A DNA stretch of 9,024 bases from Candidatus Hikarchaeia archaeon HikBin4. Its GTDB lineage: Archaea > Halobacteriota > Halobacteria > Halobacteriales > Hikarchaeaceae. A program made the position numbers and the translations under genes. Positions within the stretch are counted from its first letter, which is position 1; every line of letters begins with the position of its first letter. Below are positions 1 through 5,806 of this stretch, piece after piece. The DNA is taken from the NCBI GenBank assembly GCA_009889685.1, contig WTZT01000020.1, positions 1 to 9,024 on the forward strand. Reading direction: 5' to 3'. Under the pieces are notes generated by a model. It had not been told where the DNA came from. It searched no databases and saw only the letters and a list, made by a program, of their open reading frames with translations.

Positions 1-549
1 CGACATGTAGTTCTAGTCATAACTGAAAGCGATTTACTTATCAATCAATCTTATTCCACACTTGAACAATTATTTAGATGGGCCTTTGATTATGGAGCTG
101 AAATAGTTTCAGTCTATGTTAGTGTTCTTGATCCTGCTATAATACCAACCCTCGACCGAGAACTCTCTAGAATCCAAACTCCTCATGAAATAACCATCTG
201 CAAACCAAACCATTTCTCACGTGCTGAAACACCCATTAGAATCGGAATCGGATTAGGGGGAAAATATGAATTCCTAGAAGCTGTAAAATCTATTTGCACC
301 GATGTATCTGCTGGAAATCTATCTACCAGCAAAATATCAAAAGCCACTATTGAAAAACGCCTCGTTTTCCCGGAAGAACCTGATTTAGTCATTAAAACAG
401 GAGGGGAACGCTTATCTGATTTTATGATTTGGCAATCTGTCTACTCTGAGTTATATTTCACTGATATTAATTGGAGGGATTTCCGCAAGCGTGACTATCT
501 CCGAGCACTCCGCGATTATGCGTCCCGAAAGCGTAGATTTGGAAGCTAG
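1..549 (+). CDS. Degenerate cis-prenyltransferase (undecaprenyl diphosphate synthase-like subunit), 5' truncated by window edge
   Basis: An open frame runs from base 1 to a TAG at 547-549 and gives 182 residues. Probably about 20 N-terminal residues lie outside the window. The fold is identified by the C-terminal half: DLVIKTGGERLSDF, IWQSVYSELYF and a final basic helix ending RRFG. Compared with active cis-prenyltransferases the active site is eroded. The catalytic Asp of HVxxxxDGN aligns with Thr7 (HVVLVITES), the FSTEN stretch reads VYVSVLD, YGGR reads GLGGK, and the IPP-binding region has Lys132 for Arg with one residue deleted. The C-terminal RxG motif (RFG, residues 179-181) is kept. 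This pattern resembles the accessory NgBR/Nus1-type subunits of heteromeric cis-prenyltransferases, so the likely role is a non-catalytic or specialised partner in making the polyprenyl glycosyl carrier. Haloarchaeal proteins that I recall share these changes, so they do not look like recent decay. The gene converges with a second cis-prenyltransferase, with 18 bases between the stops. Confidence 0.85.
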   Translation, partial: RHVVLVITESDLLINQSYSTLEQLFRWAFDYGAEIVSVYVSVLDPAIIPTLDRELSRIQTPHEITICKPNHFSRAETPIRIGIGLGGKYEFLEAVKSICTDVSAGNLSTSKISKATIEKRLVFPEEPDLVIKTGGERLSDFMIWQSVYSELYFTDINWRDFRKRDYLRALRDYASRKRRFGS

Positions 550-556
550 TAACCCG

Positions 557-562
557 TTTTTT
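557..562 (+). terminator. T-tract after the truncated cis-prenyltransferase gene
   Basis: Six T in a row start 7 nt after the stop codon at 547-549, in the gap between two convergent genes. Short U-tracts without a required hairpin are typical archaeal intrinsic terminators. No matching T-run lies just past the opposing gene on the other strand. Confidence 0.45.
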
Positions 563-567
563 GCATT

Positions 568-1509
568 CTAATTCTCGTCATATCTTGCAGGGCCTCTACT
601 TTCTTGATCAACCCCGCTTACTATCTCTTCCAATACTTTTTCAGGAATGTATGTGCGCAAACGATTTGCCACCTTCTTAACATCTTCAATTTCCGCCCTT
701 TTCACAACTTTAATAATCGCTATAGCTCTCTCCGTGCGAGTCGTTTGCCAAGTATTTTCTCTATACTCATACGTTCTAATTCCTCTCAGAAAGTCAATTT
801 TCGAAAACCCTGGCCAATATGGGGTGCAAAAAAACACTGCTGCTTCGTTCCCATTCGCACGCCATGGGAGAAAATTTGATGTACGAACGTCTCCCCCCGT
901 TCTAATGATCAAATCTACATCTCTGATATTTTGCTTTGACAGTCTAGATTCTATCATTTTACCATCAATTTCTTCTAGGGCTATCTTTTTTGAAGCTACA
1001 TCTTCTGCTATTTCTATTGCTACATCTAACATTTCATCTCTCCCCCCATATGCCAACGCAATATTAAGTTTAAATTTGGTATTTTCTATAGTGTCCATTT
1101 CTATTTTTCTAGCCATTCCTCTAATACGATTGGGCATCCTTTCCAGTTGGCCTATCACTCTCACACGCACTTCTCTCGAATCTTCTTCTTCCATTTCTGA
1201 AAATTGATTCAATTTTAACTCTATCAAGTTAAACAGTTCTCTTTGTTCTTTGTCCGACCGGTTAAAATTTTCAGTTGAAAATGTATATAATGTCAGTTCT
1301 TCTACCCCAATTTCTTTGCACCAATGAAGTACCTTTTCAGTCGTTTTTGCACCTTCCACATGTCCCTCCTCCCTCCCAATTCCAAACTTCTGAGCATATC
1401 TCCTATTTCCATCTTGTATGATTGCCACATGTTTGGGAGGGTTTTTTATCTCACTTTGTAAAAGATCTTCGTAAAATCTCTCCAATTTTCTCTTCGCAAA
1501 TGAAAGCAT
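568..1509 (-). CDS. uppS: Catalytic cis-prenyltransferase (tritrans,polycis-undecaprenyl diphosphate synthase family)
   Basis: This 313-residue protein condenses isopentenyl diphosphate units in cis onto an allylic primer to build the long polyprenyl lipid that carries glycans in archaea; it acts at the membrane surface. The family motifs are intact: HVAIIQDGNRRYA with catalytic Asp33, LYTFSTENFNR (FSTEN at 77-81), YGGRDE (154-159), and IRTGGDVRTSNF (Arg203, Arg209, Ser211), followed by Glu222 where the SELYF Glu normally sits. It is longer than the bacterial enzymes (about 250 aa) because of a roughly 60-residue tail, and that tail lacks the usual C-terminal RRFG (RxG) motif. The start ATG at 1507-1509 has a TATA-like box 21 nt upstream, which fits a leaderless message. 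The gene faces the degenerate paralogue tail to tail and is divergent from aIF5A. The catalytic features missing from one paralogue are present in the other. Confidence 0.93.
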   Translation of the reverse strand: MLSFAKRKLERFYEDLLQSEIKNPPKHVAIIQDGNRRYAQKFGIGREEGHVEGAKTTEKVLHWCKEIGVEELTLYTFSTENFNRSDKEQRELFNLIELKLNQFSEMEEEDSREVRVRVIGQLERMPNRIRGMARKIEMDTIENTKFKLNIALAYGGRDEMLDVAIEIAEDVASKKIALEEIDGKMIESRLSKQNIRDVDLIIRTGGDVRTSNFLPWRANGNEAAVFFCTPYWPGFSKIDFLRGIRTYEYRENTWQTTRTERAIAIIKVVKRAEIEDVKKVANRLRTYIPEKVLEEIVSGVDQESRGPARYDEN

Positions 1510-1530
1510 AACTGTATATGTCCCAACAAA

Positions 1531-1540
1531 ATTTTTAAGT
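1531..1540 (-). promoter_or_regulatory. TATA-like box of uppS
   Basis: On the minus strand this reads ACTTAAAAAT and ends 21 nt before the uppS ATG, so transcription would start at or next to the start codon. It lies in the 89-bp spacer shared with the divergent aIF5A promoter. Confidence 0.5.
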
Positions 1541-1568
1541 AGTTAACCCCTCCCATAGAAACCAACCT

Positions 1569-1577
1569 TTTTTATAT
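1569..1577 (+). promoter_or_regulatory. TATA box of the aIF5A-ureohydrolase operon
   Basis: TTTTTATAT ends 21 nt before the ATG at 1599, the spacing expected when an archaeal transcript begins at the start codon. This supports ATG 1599 over the in-frame TTG at 1587 as the start of aIF5A. The divergent uppS box lies 28 bp away, so both transcription complexes would share a very small region. Confidence 0.6.
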
Positions 1578-1598
1578 GTTCTTATCTTGAAATTCTGT

Positions 1599-1982
1599 AT
1601 GGTCAAATTGCAAAAGGAGATTCGTGATATCAAAAAAGGATCCTATTTGATTATGGACGATACGCCCTGTGAAATAATTGCCTACAGTACGGCCAAACCA
1701 GGAAAGCATGGAAGTGCCAAAGCAAGAATTGAAGGTAAAGGTGTATTCGACAATAAAAAAAGAACCATGTCTCAACCCGTAGATGCAAAAATATGGATCC
1801 CAGTAATCGAACGAAGACAAGGACAAGTCATCAATTTGGAGGGAAATAACGTCGCCCAAATAATGGATCTAAATTCATATGAATCATTTTCACTAGAAAT
1901 ACCCCGCGAATTGAATATTTCTGGTGACAGTGAAATTGAATATCTAGAGTATAACGCCCAACGAAAGGTTGTCGTAAAGTAA
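1599..1982 (+). CDS. eif5a: Translation factor aIF5A
   Basis: Archaeal homologue of eIF5A/EF-P, a ribosome-binding factor that relieves stalled peptide bond formation. The 127-residue length is normal for the family. The N-terminal SH3-like domain carries the modified-lysine loop STAKPGKHGSAKARIEG, in which Lys36 of GKHG is the residue converted to deoxyhypusine or hypusine. The conserved KGVFDNKKR and SQPVDAKIW follow, then the C-terminal OB-like domain ending near DSEIEYLEYNAQRKVV. The chosen ATG is supported by a TATA box 21 nt upstream; a TTG four codons earlier is the alternative. About 20 Lys+Arg against 18 Asp+Glu makes it nearly neutral, unlike the acidic version expected of a salt-in halophile. 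Its stop TAA overlaps the ATG of the next gene (TAATG), so the two genes are co-transcribed and probably translationally coupled. Confidence 0.97.
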   Translation: MVKLQKEIRDIKKGSYLIMDDTPCEIIAYSTAKPGKHGSAKARIEGKGVFDNKKRTMSQPVDAKIWIPVIERRQGQVINLEGNNVAQIMDLNSYESFSLEIPRELNISGDSEIEYLEYNAQRKVVVK

Positions 1983-2791
1983 TGTTATTTTCTGGGGCGA
2001 TCGCCTCTCGAAACGAAGCTTCATATGTACTTTTTGGAGCCCCTTTTGATTTCTCTACCACTTTTATCCCTGGGACAAGATTCGGACCAAACCAACTTCG
2101 GAAATTTTCTGCGCATTTTGAAGATTATGATCCCCGAACAAAGACACACTTTTCGGAATTATTGGTCCACGATTTCGGGGATGTGGTCCCCGAATCTTCT
2201 CACTTCCCAACCTATCTTGATTATTTAGGGGGATTCGTCACCGAAGCAGTCAATGACGATCTTATTCCTATTATTATTGGGGGGGAGCACACAGTAAATA
2301 TGGCTGCCATTCAGGCATTACAGCCCGATACTTATGTTTGCCTCGACGCACATCTTGATCTTCGAAATTCCTATCAAGATAACTCTTGGAGCCATGCCAC
2401 TTCTACACTGAGGGCACTTGAAGTTGTAGATCATGCAATTATTATTGGGGCAAGGTCTGGATGCGAAGAAGAATGGGAACGTGCCACTAACAGTGATGTT
2501 ACTATAATACCCCCTGAAGAAGTTCATAGCTGGAAACCCAATTTAACCGGATCTATTTATTTCAGCATTGATATCGACGCAGCAGATTCTAGCATTGCCC
2601 CTGCAACCGGAACTCCAGAACCATTTGGATTGACCGCGCAAGAAATGCTCCACGTTGTTCGTTCTGTCTCTCCCCATGCATCTGGATTTGACATCGTGGA
2701 AGTCAACGATAGGGACTCTGGCCAAACCGCAATACTCGGCGCAAAACTTCTCCGAGAGTTTGTCCATTCACATCAACCTACCCTCTCGTGA
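1982..2791 (+). CDS. speB: Agmatinase-family ureohydrolase, possibly acting in aIF5A modification
   Basis: A 269-residue manganese ureohydrolase (arginase/agmatinase/formiminoglutamase fold). All binuclear metal ligands are visible: His103 in GGEHTV, Asp122, His124 and Asp126 in DAHLDLR, and Asp197 and Asp199 in SIDIDAAD. SHAT (137-140) and a late GTPEPFG and VEVNDRDSGQTA also fit the family. By family, it hydrolyses agmatine or an agmatine-derived guanidino group to release urea. The start codon overlaps the aIF5A stop by one base. Haloferax work proposes that deoxyhypusine synthase transfers an agmatine-derived group to aIF5A and an agmatinase-like enzyme then trims it. The coupling here makes that a strong candidate role, but free agmatine hydrolysis to putrescine is equally compatible with the residues. 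No T-tract is obvious in the 67 bases after the stop, so read-through into the next gene is possible. Confidence 0.93.
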   Translation: MLFSGAIASRNEASYVLFGAPFDFSTTFIPGTRFGPNQLRKFSAHFEDYDPRTKTHFSELLVHDFGDVVPESSHFPTYLDYLGGFVTEAVNDDLIPIIIGGEHTVNMAAIQALQPDTYVCLDAHLDLRNSYQDNSWSHATSTLRALEVVDHAIIIGARSGCEEEWERATNSDVTIIPPEEVHSWKPNLTGSIYFSIDIDAADSSIAPATGTPEPFGLTAQEMLHVVRSVSPHASGFDIVEVNDRDSGQTAILGAKLLREFVHSHQPTLS

Positions 2792-2830
2792 TTATTCCTT
2801 TACAATTGGCATACTATCTTATCCAAAAAG

Positions 2831-2838
2831 TCTTATCA
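2831..2838 (+). promoter_or_regulatory. Possible TATA-like box of the nucleotidyltransferase gene
   Basis: TCTTATCA ends 20 nt before the ATG at 2859. It is a poor TATA match but has the leaderless spacing, and a similar CTTATC element precedes the radical SAM gene. It would allow expression independent of the upstream aIF5A operon. Confidence 0.3.
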
Positions 2839-2858
2839 TTCGAAGGTAAATCTTGTTC

Positions 2859-3818
2859 ATGGATGCTATTGTTCTCGCGGGTGGATATGCAACAAGATTA
2901 TGGCCTATAACTCAACATAGGCCAAAAATGCTATTGCCTGTGGGTCCTTCCACGGTCATCGATCGAATCTTCCAAGAACTTGAACAAGAACCTAGAATCA
3001 ATAATGTTTATGTAAGTACCAATGAACTATTCGAAGATGATTTTACGGACCATTTAGCAAACTCCCCTTTTTTAAAGCCCAAATTAACTGTGGAAGAAAC
3101 TACCACAGAAGAGGAAAAATTCGGAGTTATAGGGGCACTTGGTCAACTCTTAGACCGAGAACAAATACAAGATGATTTATTGGTAATCGCAGGGGACAAT
3201 CTAATAAGTTTCTCTATAAGTGATTTTCTAGATTTCTTTGAATCTAAACAAAGCGTATGTCTTGCTGCATACGATGTTGGCAATAAAGAACTCGCAAAAT
3301 CCTATGGTGTGGTTAAAGTTGACCAAGAGCAGGTAGTGGGATTTGAAGAAAAACCATCTGATCCCCAAAGTAGTCTAGTTTCTATTGCTTGCTATGCATT
3401 CCCTGCTAACACTCTCTCTTTATTCCACTCATATCTCTCTGATGGAAATAATCCAGACGAACCTGGATGGTTCCTCCAATGGCTTTACCCAAACTATTCC
3501 GTTTACGCATTTTCATTCGATGGAGCTTGGTTCGATATTGGCACTCCTGAAAGTTATCTAGGTGCTGTAGCTTGGGCTTTAGATGGTGGAACTCTTATAA
3601 ATTCGGAAGCAACCCTTTCTGGAACCACTCTAGGGAAAAATGTTCATGTAATGACCGGCGCAAAAATAATTGATTCGCACTTAGAAAACTCCGTTGTTTT
3701 TCCAAATGCCGTCGTTGACTCTTGTCATTTAAGGGATTCCATTATTGATGAAGCAACTCAAATACGAAATATCAATCTTTCTGGGGCATTAATTGGAGCC
3801 CACACTCAAATCGGATAA
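2859..3818 (+). CDS. NDP-sugar pyrophosphorylase (sugar-phosphate nucleotidyltransferase)
   Basis: A 319-residue cytoplasmic enzyme that joins an NTP and a sugar 1-phosphate to give an NDP-sugar and pyrophosphate. The N-terminal Rossmann-like domain opens with the signature LAGGYATRLWPIT followed by RPKMLLPVG, whose Lys23 contacts the sugar phosphate. AGDN near residue 110 supplies the metal-binding Asp, and YGVVKV, FEEKP and GAWFDIGTPESY complete the domain. The last 65 or so residues are the start of a left-handed beta helix (LGKNVHVMTGAKI, SVVFPNAVV, GALIGAHTQIG). It is too short to carry a GlmU-type acetyltransferase domain. Nucleotide and sugar specificity cannot be read from the sequence; glucose or a related hexose is the usual case. 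ATG 2859 is preferred over an in-frame TTG at 2853 because it starts directly at the first beta strand. It lies near two cis-prenyltransferases, consistent with glycan assembly on carrier lipid. Confidence 0.92.
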   Translation: MDAIVLAGGYATRLWPITQHRPKMLLPVGPSTVIDRIFQELEQEPRINNVYVSTNELFEDDFTDHLANSPFLKPKLTVEETTTEEEKFGVIGALGQLLDREQIQDDLLVIAGDNLISFSISDFLDFFESKQSVCLAAYDVGNKELAKSYGVVKVDQEQVVGFEEKPSDPQSSLVSIACYAFPANTLSLFHSYLSDGNNPDEPGWFLQWLYPNYSVYAFSFDGAWFDIGTPESYLGAVAWALDGGTLINSEATLSGTTLGKNVHVMTGAKIIDSHLENSVVFPNAVVDSCHLRDSIIDEATQIRNINLSGALIGAHTQIG

Positions 3819-3829
3819 TTTTGTGTAGG

Positions 3830-3835
3830 TTTTTT
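3830..3835 (+). terminator. T-tract terminator after the nucleotidyltransferase
   Basis: Six T, followed by A and three more T, begin 12 nt after the stop codon in the 38-bp gap before the convergent dph6 gene. This is a typical archaeal U-tract terminator. Confidence 0.5.
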
Positions 3836-3856
3836 ATTTGTCTTTATCCCCTATAC

Positions 3857-4567
3857 TCAATTTAACCACGCATTTTTTACTCGTATTTCTCCCCAATTTT
3901 GTTCCCAAAAAACGTCATACTCTATTTCTACCCTCCGATTCATATGGGGACCATTAGTTACAAGAGTTTCATATTCTCCCCCTTCCCCTAGAATATGAAC
4001 TCCATATTTCTCATTGATGGCTTTCAATTCCACAATCGCGTTGTTATCTATGTATCTCCCCAACCAAGACTCTTCCATTCCATCTGCAGCAACACCAACT
4101 ATCATAATTTCAAAACCAGTTTCTACCATTTTATTAATCATAACCAATGGATCTGATTTCCACAGTGGGGCATATAATACTATATCCAACTCATCACACA
4201 TTTTTTGAATTCTGCTCCTTTGATATTCGCTCTCTACCGCCCCTGCTATGATCCCCTTTAGGTGAATTTCATCCGCCATTTCCATCAAAGAATTTTTAAT
4301 ACATTTTACTTCTTTGTCACCCTGTTCTCCTGAGTCCACATCACCTGGAATTTCAAATTCGGGTTCAATTTCTATGAGCTCAATCCCAATACTTTCCGCT
4401 ACAAGAGATACCACCCTAGTCGCTGGAACATGATACATATATGAACCAGTTGGAGGGTGGACCGTCAATAGATATTCGACATTAAACCCATTTTCGAGCG
4501 CCTGGCATAACGCCCAGTTAGAATCTTTCCCGCCCGAGAATAGGCTTATCCATCCATCTTCTTTCAT
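3857..4567 (-). CDS. dph6: Diphthine--ammonia ligase (diphthamide synthesis, ATP-pyrophosphatase family)
   Basis: A 236-residue COG2102/DUF71 protein. Dph6 uses ATP and ammonium for the last step of diphthamide formation, amidating diphthine on the conserved histidine of elongation factor 2. The N-terminal PP-loop SGGKDS (11-16) binds ATP. The family hallmarks AGAVESEYQRSRI (108-120), YAPLW (132-136) and GEGGEYETLVTNGP (194-207) are all present, and the length is normal for archaea. The ATG lies 13 bases after the stop of the DUF373 gene on the same strand, with only a weak GGT ahead of it, so it is probably the second gene of a two-gene operon. Its 3' end converges with the nucleotidyltransferase. 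No T-rich terminator is evident on this strand in the 38-bp gap. Together with aIF5A and the ureohydrolase it makes the region rich in translation-factor modification genes, although on a separate transcript. Confidence 0.93.
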   Translation of the reverse strand: MKEDGWISLFSGGKDSNWALCQALENGFNVEYLLTVHPPTGSYMYHVPATRVVSLVAESIGIELIEIEPEFEIPGDVDSGEQGDKEVKCIKNSLMEMADEIHLKGIIAGAVESEYQRSRIQKMCDELDIVLYAPLWKSDPLVMINKMVETGFEIMIVGVAADGMEESWLGRYIDNNAIVELKAINEKYGVHILGEGGEYETLVTNGPHMNRRVEIEYDVFWEQNWGEIRVKNAWLN

Positions 4568-4580
4568 CTTACCATTGAAT

Positions 4581-5720
4581 TCATTTCGCTTTACTTTGTA
4601 TTTTTCTTATCCTGGGCGCAACTTTTATACCAATAACACTCACCAAAATCCCCAAACCCACAAATATAGCTAAATGCTCTTCAGCTGTCCATATCAACGG
4701 TCCTATTTCTACCAACCCAGCTATTCTTATTTTTGCCAATCCAAATGCTCCTATTATATTTTGCTGCTGTAGGAAATAGGATGAAAACCCTCTAATAACT
4801 ACTGCAGTCGATATTATCCCAAATATCAGATTTATATGTGCAGTTTGCACTTGTCTATTTCTTATTATTCTATCTAACGCTTTGCCCAAACTCATTACCA
4901 CTCCTCCTAATGCCACCCAAAGAATGCCATAGTGTACAAATCCCATCAAAGAAGTCAGTGATTTCCCCCCATCTCCAGATGTTGGCATATTTACTACTCC
5001 AATAAAAATTCCCACTAAAATCAATCCCACTGCCACTACATATGTTACAACAGATACCCTGCCCGAATAAAGAGTTTCACGAATTCTTGTAGGTAATATT
5101 GCAATGTGATCATCAATATCGAGTGCCTTGTACAATACAAATACACCGAGAACTGTTGTGATAACTACAAATGTGGTTCTTATATCTACTAGATATGACA
5201 AGATTGGAAGGATCGTAAGTACAACTCCCATAGGTACTAAAATAGTTGATCTTAATTCATCATCTGCCAAAAAACGTTTCGCCAAATAATATCTTGATTC
5301 CAAATCATGTATCTGACGAACAATGACTCTATCCACTGCATCTATCCGAATCCGACTTTCTAATATTGGAATCAATCTTTCTTCTTCAATTGAGCCTATC
5401 ACCAAAATGGCTGAATCTGGTTTTATCTCATCTATGAGTAGGTCCAATTGTCTAGCTAACGATTTACTAGAATCTGATATCATGGCTCCCGCTCTCCCTG
5501 AAACAATTGCAACTTCTACCTCCTCTCCTGCATTCTCCAATTCTTTTGTTACTTTAAGTGCCTCTAGCAAACAATTAACCTGACTATTCTCTGGGTCTTC
5601 TAGTCCCACAATATAAACAAGTGATTCTATTTCTTCTTGTCCCACGATGTATTGGGCCTCCCCAGAGCCATCTCTATTGCCGCCATCACTTACATCTACA
5701 CATACTACTAAGACACTCAT
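4581..5720 (-). CDS. DUF373 family membrane protein
   Basis: A 379-residue archaeal protein of unknown function. The first 155 residues form a soluble alpha/beta domain with the family features VVCVDVSDG (5-13), YIVGQEE, GLEDPENSQVNCLLEA (39-54), VAIVSG (70-75), and IDAVDRVIVRQ followed by DLESRYYLAKRFL. The rest is about six membrane-spanning segments, near 157-178, 182-200, 222-243, 261-278, 295-315 and 347-368, and a short basic tail (RIRKIQSKAK). The N-terminal part is likely cytoplasmic, since no signal peptide precedes it and the tail is basic, but the topology is inferred by eye. A weak TATA-like stretch (GCATTAG on the minus strand) lies about 23 nt upstream of the ATG, and GGATGA close to the ATG could also act as a ribosome site. 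The gene leads dph6 by 13 bases. That linkage does not establish a role in diphthamide synthesis. Confidence 0.9.
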   Translation of the reverse strand: MSVLVVCVDVSDGGNRDGSGEAQYIVGQEEIESLVYIVGLEDPENSQVNCLLEALKVTKELENAGEEVEVAIVSGRAGAMISDSSKSLARQLDLLIDEIKPDSAILVIGSIEEERLIPILESRIRIDAVDRVIVRQIHDLESRYYLAKRFLADDELRSTILVPMGVVLTILPILSYLVDIRTTFVVITTVLGVFVLYKALDIDDHIAILPTRIRETLYSGRVSVVTYVVAVGLILVGIFIGVVNMPTSGDGGKSLTSLMGFVHYGILWVALGGVVMSLGKALDRIIRNRQVQTAHINLIFGIISTAVVIRGFSSYFLQQQNIIGAFGLAKIRIAGLVEIGPLIWTAEEHLAIFVGLGILVSVIGIKVAPRIRKIQSKAK

Positions 5721-5750
5721 TTTTCATCCTACCAATGAACTTACTAATGC

Positions 5751-5755
5751 AAAAA
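5751..5755 (-). terminator. Possible T-tract after the coiled-coil gene
   Basis: Five T on the minus strand lie about 50 nt beyond the coiled-coil stop codon and immediately upstream of the likely DUF373 promoter. They could end the upstream transcript. The run is short, so this is tentative. Confidence 0.3.
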
Positions 5756-5806
5756 GCTGCGTCTTGTGGCTTTCATATCCCGCCCCACTTTCGCTCTACA
5801 GCAATT

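Noticed and set aside
1..549. Left cis-prenyltransferase as a pseudogene
   Set aside because: The reading frame is intact, the C-terminal half and RxG are well kept, and recalled haloarchaeal relatives share the same active-site changes, so it is a conserved divergent subunit rather than a decaying copy.
604..1207. Plus-strand open frames opposite uppS
   Set aside because: They overlap a gene with all its catalytic motifs on the other strand and show no recognisable domain.
2025..2228. Small plus-strand frame within the ureohydrolase gene
   Set aside because: It is a shifted reading inside a gene with complete metal-binding motifs and has no features of its own.
5721..5806. Possible small RNA (C/D box type) between the coiled-coil and DUF373 genes
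   Set aside because: The minus strand has GATATGA but no proper RUGAUGA C box paired with a CUGA D box at usable spacing; there is no support beyond gap size.
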